Assembly: GCA_027625915.1 (NCBI GenBank)
Contig: JANTQA010000015.1
Coordinates: 3,248,501-3,312,500, forward strand
Reading direction: 5' to 3'
Source of the DNA: Anaeramoeba flamelloides
Lineage: Eukaryota; Metamonada; Anaeramoebidae
DNA: 64,000 bases
The notes beneath the pieces are model-generated. The model did no database searches. It was given only the letters and a program-made list of their open reading frames with translations, and was not told where the DNA came from. Shown here piece by piece: positions 34,414 to 47,129 of this stretch. The translations under genes were made by a program, and so were the position numbers. Position 1 is the first letter of the stretch. Every line of letters begins with the position of its first letter.

Positions 34414-37400
34414 TCAAGATTTTTCGATCTATCAAGTTCAAATGTGATTTTTGACTAGTATGCTAATTTGGTGTTGAAGTCGAGTTTGGTTTTTTCGTTT
34501 GTGGAGTTCTTTAAAAAAGTCCTTATTGAGAAAAGTTTTGAACAAAATGAGAAAGTATGAAATAATTTTATTTTCAATTTCTGAAAATCTTACAAATCTG
34601 GTTGAAATAACTTGGCAACTCTTTTGTGTATTCGGAATTTACAAAAAGCGAATTTTATTTGTCTTAAAAAAAGTTTTTCTCATTCTTGTAAATTTTCTCA
34701 AATAAAAAAGTTGTTCTTCTTGAGTTTATGCGATACATAAAAAGTTCAAAATAAAAAATTCATCAAAAAAAAAAACCTCTACGGTTGGTTCTATAACCGG
34801 TGTTTTTGAATTTAAATCTCTTTTCAAATGTTAAAAATTGTGTTTTGGAAATTTTGTGGAAATATTTGTAGTTTTTCTGATTTAACATTATAGGAGTGTG
34901 CCAAATAATTGTGGTTTTTTTTTTTGGTTAATTATATCTGAGTGTTTGATTTTTTGTTTTTCTTGGATTTTTTAGCTTCTCAAAACAAAATTTTTTTTTA
35001 TAAAAACATTTATTTGACCAATTTAAAATAAAAAGAAAATTTCCACATAAAAATACTTTTCTGTGCCTGCTTTATCATTGAGTTAGATTTTTTTAAAATA
35101 ATTTATTTTTGAAAATAAAGTTTTTACAAACACACACCGCCTATTAAAAGTTTGAGATTTTTGATAAAACATAAAAGATCTAATTATTTCAATACCTTAA
35201 AAAAAAAAAAAGAATTATAGATTTCAAGAACATTTTGATGATTTAAAGAACAAACAAAACAACAAAACACTGGTTAAAGGAAATACCATATTTAAATAAA
35301 TTGAAAAATCGCACTTTTCACAAAAAGTAATTCAAACGAAAACAGAGGATGTTCTAAAGTATGTGATATTTGATCTTTAAAAAATTTTTGGAAAGCAAAA
35401 TGAAAATTTGGATACTTTTATTTTTTGGCAAATAGTGGCTAGAATCGATTCTTGAACAAAACAAACTTCAAAATGGTCGTATAAAAAAAAAGGTTGCAGA
35501 ATTGTTTTTGTAAATTTTTTTAATGGTTACTCACAAAAACTTCATTTGTAATTTTCTTTTTTTAGAAATCGCTTTTACTCTGTAGTTAACCCATTAATTG
35601 AATAAAGTAATTTTGGAATTGTTATGGTATAACTATTATTGTTTTTGAGTGGTAATCATATAAAACAATTTTACTTTAATTTGAAAAGAAATTTTTAAAA
35701 TGAAAAATAAATTACCTACAAAAGCTAATCATCTCCAATTAGATTACCATAACTCAGAACATCCAATTATTTCAAAAAAAAAGGATTTTTTAAAATGGAG
35801 CCTTTCAAAATCAAGATCATCTGGAATTTTTATCTCATTATTTTTTGCGATCGATAATCTGAAAAGAGAAAATGACTGTAATAGAAATTAATCTTCTTTC
35901 GGATTCAATTATTGTCAGTCAAGAGCTTGAAATAACATTTTGTTTTAATTAAAATACAAATTGATTTCTAATTGATTTTGCAGTTTTGTCTTAAAAAAAA
36001 TTTTAATCTCTTTGATTTTTTCAATTGGAAAACACGCTTAGTCCTTCACATAAACATTCTTTTTAAAACAAAAAATAAATTTGGTCGAGACACAAATCAA
36101 ATAAAAGAAAAAGAGAAAATCAATCGGAATTTTTCAGGTTTTTCTTTTCCCTCAAGAATTTTTTTTTTTTAATAAATTCTCTTTTACTTTCAACAAAAAT
36201 TTAAATTGTGTTACAATATTTTTCTGTATTATTTGAAGAGGAGGGTTTGTTAAGGAAATTTTCTTCTTTTCTATTTTTTTTTGGCTTATTTTCAGAATTT
36301 TATTATTTATAATTTTTCTGTTATTGTTGATGAAAAATTCCGTGGTGAACCAAACCAGCTTTAATATTTCGATTCAATTTTTTTTAAATCCTCTAATGAA
36401 TTATCCATAAAATTTTTTTTTAAGAATTGTGAAAGAGTTTTTTTCATACAAAAAGTTTTAAAAGGATCCAATATTTGGTATTCAATTGCCAGGTAGATAT
36501 AAGCTACCAAATTCTTTCAAACCAGTTCTGAGTATATGATCCTGAAAAGTATCATTGTTGGCAAATAAATAGTAGTTATTTGGAATATTTTTTTTTATAA
36601 TATTTTTCAATTATTGTTTATGAATTTAAATTTTATGCTTTTCAGGAGTTCTATTTCGGCCTTTACATTATTTTCCATCCAATAGTTTTAAAAGAGTTAA
36701 AGTTGAGTCAACAAATTATGTCATTTTCTCAATAATAAAGGAAAATTTTTTTTATCAGATCTAACTTTTTTTTTTTTGTTAAATTGACATTTACAAAAAA
36801 AATGAAAGAATTTCTCAAAATCCAAGATAAACAATCTTTTTTGGAATTTAAACAAAAATTTCGATCTTGAGGTTTTTGTTAAAATCTGAATTTGTAACAT
36901 TTGATTTTAACTGTAATTTTTTACAAACTATTACCATACTTGTGAAATAATATTGGGTTGAATAAACACTTTATAAAAATTATAAAATTATTTTCGAACA
37001 AACAAGAAAATGAAATGGAATTAAGGGGGTTTAAATATACCAAAGGGTTAATTTATTTGAATAAGAGTTATTAAAATGATTTTTTTTATAAAAAATTTTT
37101 ATCGGTTTAAATAGAAAAAAAATGAAAATTTTGGATGTTCAAACAGAAAAAATGAAAAAAGAATGTTCGATAAAATGATTTTTGGGAAATAAAGTAGTGG
37201 ACCTAAGGTACCATAGCTTACCACATTGTTCTACCATTTAAAAATTCAAATTACAAATGTTAAAACAATGTTTGAAACTATTCCAGGTTGCAACTGATAC
37301 TTTTTTCTCCATAAATATTTTTTTAGGAAAAATCTACGAAATAAAAACAATAAATAGCAGACTTAGTTATTTTCTCTTAACAACCCCCCACAAAAGTATT

Positions 37401-38403
37401 TTTTTTCTCTTTGTTTAAAATCTCCAAAGTGTTTTAAAAATTTATCTATAAAAAAATAAAATGAAAATTAGTTGAAATAAAAATTTTTTTCCTTTTATTT
37501 GATCCAATTATTTTCATAAAAATGGTAACATTTTGAAATTTGAATACACAAAATTTAAAAAATCTCAAAAATGATTTATTATACAGTTGGTATCAAATAA
37601 TGATTGCCCACTTTTAACCTTTTGTTCTGAATTTTTATTTCTTTGTGAATCTTTGTTACCGAAAATGATATTGGTGTGTGGAAGGGATTAAAAATATGAT
37701 GAAAACAACAAAGAAAAATAAAATTTTAGATTACTTGAAACATATCTCTGAAGAAGAACTGCTAGTTAATAAAAGGAAGTTCAAAACATTTTCATACTTT
37801 AGTTATTTTGTGAATTTACACCCCAAAATGTTAGTGATTTTGTGAATTGTTTGCTAAAACGAGATATGTTTATTTATGTTCTTGACAAAATCACATATAA
37901 AATTAAAGAATTATTTTCAGTATGATATCATAATCTCCGGAAAAACAATATAGGGATTTCTTTTTAATTTCTGTTATTATATTCTCCAAAACTTTCCTGC
38001 AAAATGTGTGAGATATCAACAACAATTGGGAAAACAAAATATAAATTCACTAATTAAGTAAAAATGATTCTGAATTAAAAATTGTAAATTAACTTTGATT
38101 GGAAACCCCCTATCAAAAAAATCAAAAAGAACTTCCAATAACATGGTGAAGTAAGTCAACGTTCGTCTAAAATAATCTATTTCGGATTTTGTAACAATTA
38201 TAATATACAAATCATATCTTGAAAGGATGTATTTTATTGTTTCTTCCAATTGAATATATTCTTTTGAGATATGGTATTTCTATTAGCACTATGACGAATT
38301 CAAAAGTTGTTCTGTCAGATCCTTTTTAAATGGTAGTTTGATTGGGTAAAAATTCTTCAATATATTTATCTCCAAAAACATTTTTTATCTAAATAATAAA
38401 TCA
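34414..38403. other. 4-kb gene-free stretch
   Basis: No gene, RNA or clear repeat ends recognised. Short frames (34499-34705, 35700-35891, 35972-36172, 38016-38249 minus) are AT-driven and match no family. The start of the stretch should hold the promoter of the 33436-34413 gene. Confidence 0.4.
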
Positions 38404-38852
38404 TACAGTCTTTCCAAGTCTACCATAAAATTTTAAATAAAACATAATTGATTTTTCTATTCTGATTTTCTATTTTGAAAAAATTCGGAAATAAGAGTTA
38501 TTATTCAAAAAAATTTTTCAATAAATGAGCTATTATTCAAATGTTTGGAAAATCGAAAAAAAAAATTCAAGATCCCTAGAAACTTTAAAATTATTGGTCC
38601 AAAAGAGCCCCAAAAAAATATCAATATTACCTGATCTTTAAAAATTTACCTTTTTTGAACAATATTTTAAAGTGCTTCATGAATCTGGAATTTATTTTTT
38701 TAATGTTTCCAAAATTTGAATAATAGCTCATTTATTGAAAAATTTTTTTGAATAATAACTCTTATTTCCGAATTTTTTCAAAATAGAAAATCAGAATAGA
38801 AAAAGCAATTATGTTTTATTTAAAATTTTATGGTAGACTTGGAAAGACTGTA
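38404..38852. mobile_element. family B-type TIR element, copy B2
   Basis: 449 bases with arms of about 130 bases. It begins TACAGTCTTTCCAAGTCTAC and ends GTAGACTTGGAAAGACTGTA. Paired internal blocks include GAAATAAGAGTTATTATTC and GAATAATAACTCTTATTTC. It shares only the outer 20 bases or so with B1; the inner arms differ. Confidence 0.85.
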
Positions 38853-40315
38853 AGTAAAAAAAACAAATTTTTTCAACATACCACATGATCCATCAAGAGA
38901 AACATTAACACCATTATGTTATTAAAAGACATGGAAATGGATCACAAATCGAAAAAATTGAAAATCAATGAGGTGGATAACATTCATCTTTGAAACCTGG
39001 GTAAAGAAGATACAAATAAACAAAAAAAAAAAAAAAAAAATTAAGCTGAGATCAAGTCAAGACATGAGAAAATTGAATTACCACCTTACAAAAAAATACA
39101 GGAAAACAACAAACACAACCTAGAATCACCCAATACCCAGTTTTTTCTGAAAAAAAAAAAAAAAAAAAAAAAAGAAAAACAAACTTGAACTGAGAATTAC
39201 CAAAACCATGGCCAAAACGATAATTCCCTTTTCTCAAATGGTTTTAATACATACACTTACACATGAAAAAAAACCGAGTAAATTCATAAATATACCTATG
39301 TCTTCTAGATAATAATTATGATATCGATTACTCCATACCATGATCTAAAAGATCCAAAAAATTGAAAAAAAATGATAAAAACCAAAAAAAAAAAAATAAA
39401 TATATTGATTCTAAGATTGTTGATAATTAAAAGACTTATGAATTGAAGAGAAAAAAATGAAGTAACTAGAAATTTATATAATTATTAGGAAATATTTATT
39501 TATGTATTTATTGGGAAGAAGGAGGAATAAAGAGAGTAAATGCATTTTTCACAACGCGAGTACAATTATTTATATGAAACAGAAATTTTCAAATCATTTC
39601 TTTAACCAAATATATGACTATTTTAATAAATACCAAAGTGGAATATATTTTAGTATAAGGTATTCCGAAAACAGTTGTTATTTTTTTTTTACATTTCATA
39701 AAAAATCATCTTTTTTAGCCGATGTATTTGTTAATTGATAATAGTAAATTACATTTTAATATTAATATTGATTGAATAAAGGACTAAGGTATTTATTTCA
39801 AAATATATTGGATGAAATATTTCCAAAAAAATTTAAAAAAAAATAGTACTTTTTTATTTTTTTCCATTTTTCCCCTAGCTGAATCTTCTTTATATTGGGA
39901 AGAAGAGTTACAAAGGAAAAAGATCAAGTGGTTAATTTCTAATACTGTGACAGTGAAACACCAAAGTATGAATAACTTGAAAATAAAAACTAAAAACAAA
40001 AGGCTAAAATGACCAAAGGTTGAAAGCAAATAAGATCAAAAAAAAAAAAAAAAAGAAATCACAACAATTAAACAACGATCCCCAAATGACCACCCATGAT
40101 CAATTATCAAATTATTAAATCAACCAAAAGTATCTTGGCTGTGATTTTGGGAGTTCTTAACTAAATATAGCATTGTTTTTTGTTTTTTTTTTTGATTTTT
40201 TACCAATCTGCTTCTTATAAACCCTTTTTAAATTTCTTTTTTTTTTTTTTTTTGCTTTTTTCTTTTCAATTTTTTGCTTTTGCTTTTTAAACATAAAAAA
40301 AAGGGTATATCTTTC
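38853..40315. other. gene-free stretch with long homopolymers
   Basis: Includes A runs of 18 (39024-39041) and 22 (39152-39173) bases and T runs near 40235. The open frame 39502-39738 has some non-random look (GRRRNKESKCIFHN) but matches nothing known. Confidence 0.35.
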
Positions 40316-40319
40316 TCTT

Positions 40320-40440
40320 GAATAATCGTGAAATCTATGATTTTACGCTTAAATCTCCTGAAAGGGAATTTAAGTAAAAGGACATCTAGAGTGTAATTTA
40401 CACTTTTTCCATCAATAAATAAATATATAAAAATAGTACT
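40320..40440. repeat. dispersed repeat (family H) shared with 17.1 and 23.9 kb
   Basis: The block CGTGAAATCTATGATTTTAC, then a TTAAATC-type stretch and AGAGTGTAATTTACACT, is inverted relative to 23845-23930. A weaker copy is at 17095-17170, and a related one at 55175-55260. Confidence 0.45.
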
Positions 40441-40829
40441 TTTTTTTGGTGAAAACTAGGTATGACCAATTTCAATAAAAAACTTGTAAATACGGAAAGG
40501 GTACAAATCGGTTTTTAAACAATAAAATACATTTATATGTTTTCCATTCTATTTTAAAATTTGTTGTGATTAAATAAGTTATCAGAATGTTTTTTTCAAT
40601 CAAAAATATATTAAAAAACACCAATTTTTACCACTAAAAAATACCAGATAAAATCCAGATCAGAAAATTTGAATTTTTTTTTTATATTATACACTACTCA
40701 GAAAAAAATTGAATTATTACTAAGAATCAATAAATGACGTTCAATGATTTTTCTATATTTAAATTCCTTTTTGGAGATTGAGTTTAATAAATATATTTTA
40801 AAATAAATTTGCCCCACTTTATTGGAAAT

Positions 40830-43510
40830 AGCTTAGAAAAAACTAATGGTGTTTTTTTTTTATTTTTTGAAATAAACCAAAAATTTCAAAAATTTTCTGT
40901 TGATTTGAAAAATTAAAAAAACCTAACATAAGTGTCCGTCGAGTGCCTAGCTTTTCTTGAGGTTTTCTATTTTATTTGTTTAGTGTTCTAGGTTTTTTTT
41001 TACTAATTGAAATAAACCGAAAATTTATCAAAATTTTCTGTTTATTTCAAAAATTAAAAAAAACCCAACGTAAATCTATCGATTTTCCAAATAAATAGAA
41101 AATTCAAGAAAAGATAACAGTGGTTTTCTAAAATTCAAAAGAATTGAGTAAAATCTTTGATTTTACTAAATTATTTTGAATTCTGGAAAACCCAACTGAA
41201 AAACAAAATAACACTATTTTTTTTCTAATTTAAAAGAACAAATATTTCTTTAATAATCCAAATAATTGATTCAATATTTGAAAGATATTCATCATATTTA
41301 AAATACGTTAAAATATAATAAAATGACTTCTTAGGTATAAAGATAAAATTTTCAATTTTCGGGCTATTAAATTTCAAAAAAATATTAATAGAAAAATTGG
41401 ATTTTCCAACTTAAATTGTAAATATCTTGAAAAATATTTTTTGATCAAAGATCCCTTATTTACTTATCTGGTTTATTACCATTAAAGTTATTAAAAAGTG
41501 TAAAATTAGAAAATATATAATTTTTTTTTTGAAAAAATTTTTAAATGATCGTAAAGTGAAAAATGGATTGATAAATGTTTTTTTTTTGAAGTGAAAACGT
41601 TTGAATTACCACCAAAAAAAAAAAAATACCTTTTTAAGTTGCCTATAGATAAAAAAATTCTTAACAATTATTCATATATTATTAAGCTCAATATTTGTAA
41701 TTCTAATTTAATTTTACACGTATTTATAAAAGGTTTTCGAACTTTGTAAATGTCGAAAAGGGTTATTTATGCAGATAAAAGACGAAGAAAAATGAAATAT
41801 TTCCCCAAAATTTGTATTTCCTCATATCAAAAAAATAAAAATAAACTTAAAATATGATCGAAAAAAACATTTTTTTCTGTACTATTATGGAAAATTTTAA
41901 CTCAATATCACATTTTTGAGAATTTTTTAATATATTTTTTCAGTGTTGTTAATAAGTAAGAAAGGTTTTTAAAAAATGATAAATAAGATTTCAAAATAAT
42001 AATAATTAAAAATTTTAATTAACTCACTCCAGGTCATTTTTTAAACAATTAAAAATTCCTATAAAATACTGAAAAATTTATGACATTTGAGCGAAATTCT
42101 TCAAAAACCCCATTTCCTAAAATATAGATTATTTTTTACAACACACCAATTTTTTTTTTGGAAATATAAAATCCATTACAAATTTTCAAAAATCGTAATT
42201 TTCCTTAGATTTCTAAATATAAGAATCCTTCAAATCTTTTACCTACAAGAGATCAACACACAATTTGTTAAAATTAATAATTGAGTTTTGAGAGTAACTA
42301 TACAAATAAAAACAATGAACATACAAAAACAATCCTAATATTTAGAGTATTTGGCAATGAAGATTATGTTAACAATCCAAAAGAGAGTAAACACCCTCTT
42401 ACAAATTATTCGTCAGGAATTTCGATTCAAGAAAAAACAAAAATAAAAATAAAAAAAAACTAAGACAAAAAACAAGTTCTTTCTTAAAACTATTGTGTTT
42501 TCACGATCATGAAGAAAATTTGTCAAAAAAAAATTAAATATTTGCTAATTTTACCCTTTTTAATAACTCCAATTAGAATAAACACTATTGGTTAATAAAG
42601 GATCTTTTATCAAAAAATATTTTTCAAGATATTTTACAATACAAATTGGAAAATCAAATTTTCTAGGTTCTATTAATATTTTTTTCTGATTTAATAGTAA
42701 AAAATTTGAAAATTTTTAATAATTTCAAGAGGTCATTTTATTATATTTTAATGCATTTTAAATATGGTGAATATCTTTCAAATAGGGAATCAATTATTTT
42801 GACTATTAAAGAATTATTTGTTCTTTTAAATTGGAAAAAATATTATTTTATTTGATTTTCCGTTGTTTTTTTTTTAATTTTTGCAATAAACAGAAAATTT
42901 ATATAAATTTTCTGTTTATTTCAAAAAGTAAAAAAAACCTAGGACACTTTTCTTTAGGTTTTCTTAAGTTTTCTGTTTATTTGTGAAGTGCTCTAGATTT
43001 TTTTTTTACTTTTTGAAATAAACGGAAAATTTATTAAAATTTTCTGTTTATTTCAAAAATTAAAAAAAACCAAACGAAAATCGATAGATTTAACAAATAC
43101 AACAGAAAACCACAGGAAAACCTAGGTACTCTACGGTACTCTACGGACACTCTCAATATTTATCATCAGTTTTTTTTCCGTGTTTGAGTTTTTTTAGATG
43201 ATAAGAGTGTTTTCAAAACTATTAGTTATTATCTATTCAAAAAAATATTCTAAAGCTGAGTTTAAAGAAAATTCATTGTCACATCCATTTAAAATTTTTT
43301 ACCCCAAAATAGACCTTTTTTTCTAGACAAGAGACTTTTAAAAATTGTAGTACTATTAACAACAATAATAAATACAACAGACTCAAGAATTTTAAGAACT
43401 GGGATGTTGATTATGTTTTGAATAAACTCAATTAACAAGGGTGAAATGATAAATGAAATTGTAGTTTTGTCTAACTTTTTTTTTTTCAATTGTATTTTTT
43501 CATCCTAGTG
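40830..43510. repeat. second composite foldback with hairpin clusters
   Basis: The block 42540-43250 runs in the same order as 3400-4160 (TTGGTTAATAAAGGATCTT, ...TTTGACTATTAAAGAATTAT, hairpins, GGTACTCTACGG, AGATGATAAGAGTG). Positions 41230-41560 are an inverted copy of its first part (GATCAAAGATCCCTTATT). Positions 43290-43508 match 5340-5515. Hairpin modules lie at 40830-41200 (P1, P3, P1, P2) and 42855-43150 (P1, P3 enclosing P1, then two CTCTACGG copies). The middle (about 41560-42480) is not shared with the first copy. Confidence 0.6.
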
Positions 43511-44801
43511 TTGTGGAAACAATGTAGCAATTCGAGTAATCCAACGTTCAAAAACAATCAACAATAGAATTTTAAATTTATTGCTATTTCTTGAGAGTCT
43601 TTTATTAATGATCATCATTTTTTAGGCTGGAAAATTGTAATTATTTTTCTTTTTCATCCTTACATTTTTTAATTTCGATGTTTGAGTTTTTGGATCCTAA
43701 AATTTTTTCTGAATTTTTTTCTGTAAAACATTCACCATAAAATGATTTTTTGATCTCAATTCAAGAATATTTGGATGACAATTTCTTAACAATTTAAATG
43801 AGAAGTGTAGAAAAAGGTTTTAAGTCAATTGGGTAAATTGCAAATCTAGCCCATTAATCATCAATTTTAATTATTAAAACAATTAAAAGAAAATCAAGAT
43901 CAATTAATATAATTTAACTTGGAAAGGTTGAAGTCTAAACCAATGACCAAATGATTAATGAATCTCAAAAAAAACGTATTTTTTCTTTTTAATAGTAACA
44001 ACAAAACCTTTATTTAAAATTATAATTTGTTAAAGGATTTTATTGTATTTCAGATTGGCTTTTTGTATCTTTTAAGGTTTATAATTCCTGATGAATGAAA
44101 AAATATTAACTCTTTCTTCACAAACTTGAAGAAATTTTGTCTAAAAATATATTTATATTTAGAGGGTCTTTTTTACAAGATTTTTTCAAGTTTTTGACGA
44201 AAGAGTTTACTTTCTAGAGAGTATACCATTGAAACAAAAGGGAAGAATCAAATTAATGAATACTCTTTAGGATTATTCATATTTCATCATGGTCAAAATA
44301 TTATTTTTATTACAAGAGATCTTGATCAAATTTCTATTTAGTTTTTTTTTGACGAAATTTGTAATTTAGCAAAGCCTCTTTTTACGCACTTCAAATTCGA
44401 TATTTACCTTGAAAAGGTTAGAAAACCAAAATCGCCCTACTACTAATTTGGATTCAAATTATTTTTAGGTCACAATATAGTTGGCTCCAAGTGTGTGAAT
44501 ATACTTGAAAATAATTCTGACACAACTAGAAATGGTATCAAAGAAAAAACCGATTTTAAATTTGCCTTGTTTTGTTCGAAAATGAATTAAAGTTTTTGGG
44601 ATCAATAAATGTTTTTTTTTAAATTTTTAACAAAATCCCACAAAAATCCGAAAATTTACAATATTTTGACTTTCCTTTAATTGGCATTCTTTTAAATCAT
44701 TTTTGTTGGCTAAGACATTGTATTTCAGTACTTGGAAATCAGTAAATATGGACAGCCCTTCAGTATCATTGATAACACACAAACTTTTTTTTTTTTTCTT
44801 T
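43511..44801. other. gene-free stretch
   Basis: A/T-rich; nothing recognised. It includes the 3' flank of the acidic-protein gene. Confidence 0.4.
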
Positions 44802-45326
44802 TTATTTTTTATTGAAATTTGGATCATAACCAATGTTCCAATACGTTATTGGTGATTCTTTTGGCTTTTCTAACAACCAATCTGTGTTGGTTTGAATTTT
44901 GTTTTCTTTTTCTTGTTTTTCTTCTTTTTCATTTTCGTTTGAATTTTCTTTAACGATTTCTTGCTTTTTGTTTTTTTTGTTTTCTTCTTCTTGTTTTTCT
45001 TCTTTTTCAGTTTCTTTTTCTTTAACAATTTCTTGTTTTTCGTTCTCGTCTTGTTGTTTTTTTTTGATTGTAAAAATGCGTAATGCACCATCTTCATCCA
45101 TAAAAGGTTGTTCAAGTGATTCAAATGCTCCAATACCGGGGTCTTCATCGATTTCTTCAGAAAAAGAATCTTCAAGCTCATCTTGCCATTGAAAGATATT
45201 ATCAAAATCATTGATATAGAGTTTTTCCATATCGTCAATGTCTTGGCAAGATTCCATAGAAAGTAATCTTGAAGATGTTTGAAGGGTGGAATCTTTTTTG
45301 TTCATTCTTTGTTTCTTTTGTTTCAA
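44802..45326 (-). CDS. acidic Glu/Lys-rich protein, family not recognised
   Basis: Single frame of up to 174 residues. The second Met (residue 8, MNKKDSTLQTSS) may be the true start. Residues 20-90 are acidic and ordered-looking (MESCQDIDDMEKLYINDFDNIFQWQDELEDSF, then GIGAFESLEQPFMDEDGALRIFTIKKK). Residues 90-150 are two approximate copies of a QEIVKEK(E/N)..EKEEKQE(E/K)ENK segment, probably a charged helix. The C-terminus, DWLLEKPKESPITYWNIGYDPNFNKK, has two aromatic patches that could be a binding peptide. No known domain. Better codon balance than the flanks and a non-random N-terminus argue for a real gene. No function is proposed. Confidence 0.6.
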   Translation of the reverse strand: MKQKKQRMNKKDSTLQTSSRLLSMESCQDIDDMEKLYINDFDNIFQWQDELEDSFSEEIDEDPGIGAFESLEQPFMDEDGALRIFTIKKKQQDENEKQEIVKEKETEKEEKQEEENKKNKKQEIVKENSNENEKEEKQEKENKIQTNTDWLLEKPKESPITYWNIGYDPNFNKK

Positions 45327-46104
45327 TTTTGAAAGGCTTGTTCAAAAGAGATTATTTAAAAAAAATAAATCATTAATGTACCGAAGGAGTCAAGCTATTT
45401 AGTCCTCAAATCAAAACTAATTAAAAATATATTTGTAATGATCTCAGATTTTTGATGTTTCATCTTTCAAAAAAGGTTACAAAAGAATGGACAACTAAAT
45501 TTTAAATAAAGGTTTTTGAAATTTTACTTCATTTTAGAGTTTATCTAAGTTTTGTTAATTAACCTTGAATAAAAAAGTTGAATTGATTTAACTCCTAAGG
45601 TACTGAAAATTAATCAGTTGTATTTTGAAATACCCTTTTTAAGAACTGTTTTGAAAGTCGAGGTATCAAATTTAAACAAATGTCAATTGAACTAAAAATA
45701 CTTTTTTTGTCACCAGTACTATCTTTATATTTATGTTCTGGGAGACTTGGAATCCAATACAATAAATAGAAAAAATTGTTTAAAAGTTACTATATTGAAG
45801 GAAAAAGATAAAAATGGCTTTTTTCAGTTTTTTTTAGGATTATTTGAAAATTAAAAAAAAAGTAATAATTAAAAACTTTTTGAAATTCTCAATCATTTTA
45901 AAGTTAGATTTCAAATTTGATTAGACGAAAATAAGATTTATCAAAACAGAAAATTTCAAATAGGACTTTAAAATATTATAAAATAAAATAAAAATATCAT
46001 TTCAAGTACCATATTAAAAATTTATTCAGTCTAGTTTGGTTTTCTTGTCTTTTTTTATTATTTTTAAAATCTCAAGATTATGAATAGTACAAATAACCCC
46101 AACA
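45327..46104. other. gene-free stretch upstream of acidic-protein gene
   Basis: Probable promoter side of the minus-strand gene at 44802-45326. No motif can be named. Confidence 0.4.
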
Positions 46105-46590
46105 AAACCGCCGTTATGTTTTTTTCAGTTTTCTGTTTATTTGTGAAGTATTCTAGGTTCTTTTTACTTTAGAAATAAACAGAAAATTTATTAAAATTTT
46201 CGGTTTATTTCTAAAGTAAAAAAAACCTAACGAAAATCTATTGATTTTCCAAATAAATATTAAACTCAAGAAAAGCTAACGAAAATCAAAAGATTTTCCA
46301 TATAAATAGAAAATCCAAAAAAATCTAACGACAATTTTCCAGAATAAAACAGAAAAATCAAAAAAAACTAACGAAAATCTATTGATTTTCCTAAGAAACA
46401 GAAAACTCAAGAAAACCTAAAGTGTTTTTTTTTTAATTTGAGAAATTTAAAAAAAAATTTCAAAAATTTAGTTTTAATTTCTAAAATTAAAAAAAAGCTA
46501 AGGTAGGTTTTCCAGAATCGAAATAATTTAGTAAAATCAAACCTTTTTCTCAATTGTTTCAAATCCTCAAAAACCTAACAACAGTGGATA
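46105..46590. repeat. hairpin-module cluster 6 (densest)
   Basis: At least six modules side by side. A P3 left arm is followed by P1 (TAGAAATAAACAGAAAATTT paired with CGGTTTATTTCTA), then three successive AACGAAAATC..GATTTTCC half-modules ending in A-CAGAAAA-TCAAGAAAA, a diverged P1 (about 46425-46500), and a P2 (about 46506-46575). Confidence 0.65.
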
Positions 46591-47129
46591 GTTTCTATTA
46601 GTTCATGAAAATGATAGTATTATTATATCTATATATTTATTAAGTTTCTTCTTCTCTTTTTTTTTATTTGATACAATTTTCTTTAATTAGTCCTTTCTCT
46701 AAATAAATAAATAAATAAATAATGAAATGTTTTACAAAAGTTCATACATTCTTTTCAGAAATGAATTAAAAAAAATCTCTTTAACAACTTGCTGTATATA
46801 TAAATGTTTCATAATTAATTGGATAAATTCAAGAAATAAAAAACAAAAAAAAAGTAAAAAAAAAAATTTGGAAAAAAAATTTAATTTATTTTTTAACAAC
46901 TTGGAAGAAAACAATTTGAAAAAGTAAGATCAAAAATAAATTTGAATATATTAATATTAAATAGAATTCATTATTTGGATTAATAATAAAAGAAAAAAGA
47001 AAACGAAAAAGAAAAAAAAGAAAAAGAAAAAAATCAAAAAGAGAAAAGAAAATTAGAATGAAAAATAAAAAAAAAAAAAAAAAAAAAAAAGATAAAAATA
47101 AAGATAATATAAAGCAAAGATAGAGGAAA
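46591..47129. other. 3' flank of cullin gene, A-rich
   Basis: Contains (AAAT) repeats near 46700 and a 23-base A run at 47068-47090. No gene recognised. Confidence 0.4.

Noticed and set aside
33719-34447. Four plus-strand open frames (72-105 codons)
   Set aside because: Antisense shadows of the minus-strand gene at 33436-34413, with Phe/Cys/Leu-rich content typical of reversed coding sequence.
44870-45238. Overlapping frames opposite and beside the acidic-protein gene
   Set aside because: Poly-Lys or poly-Phe/Ser readings of the same Glu/Lys-rich repeat in other frames.
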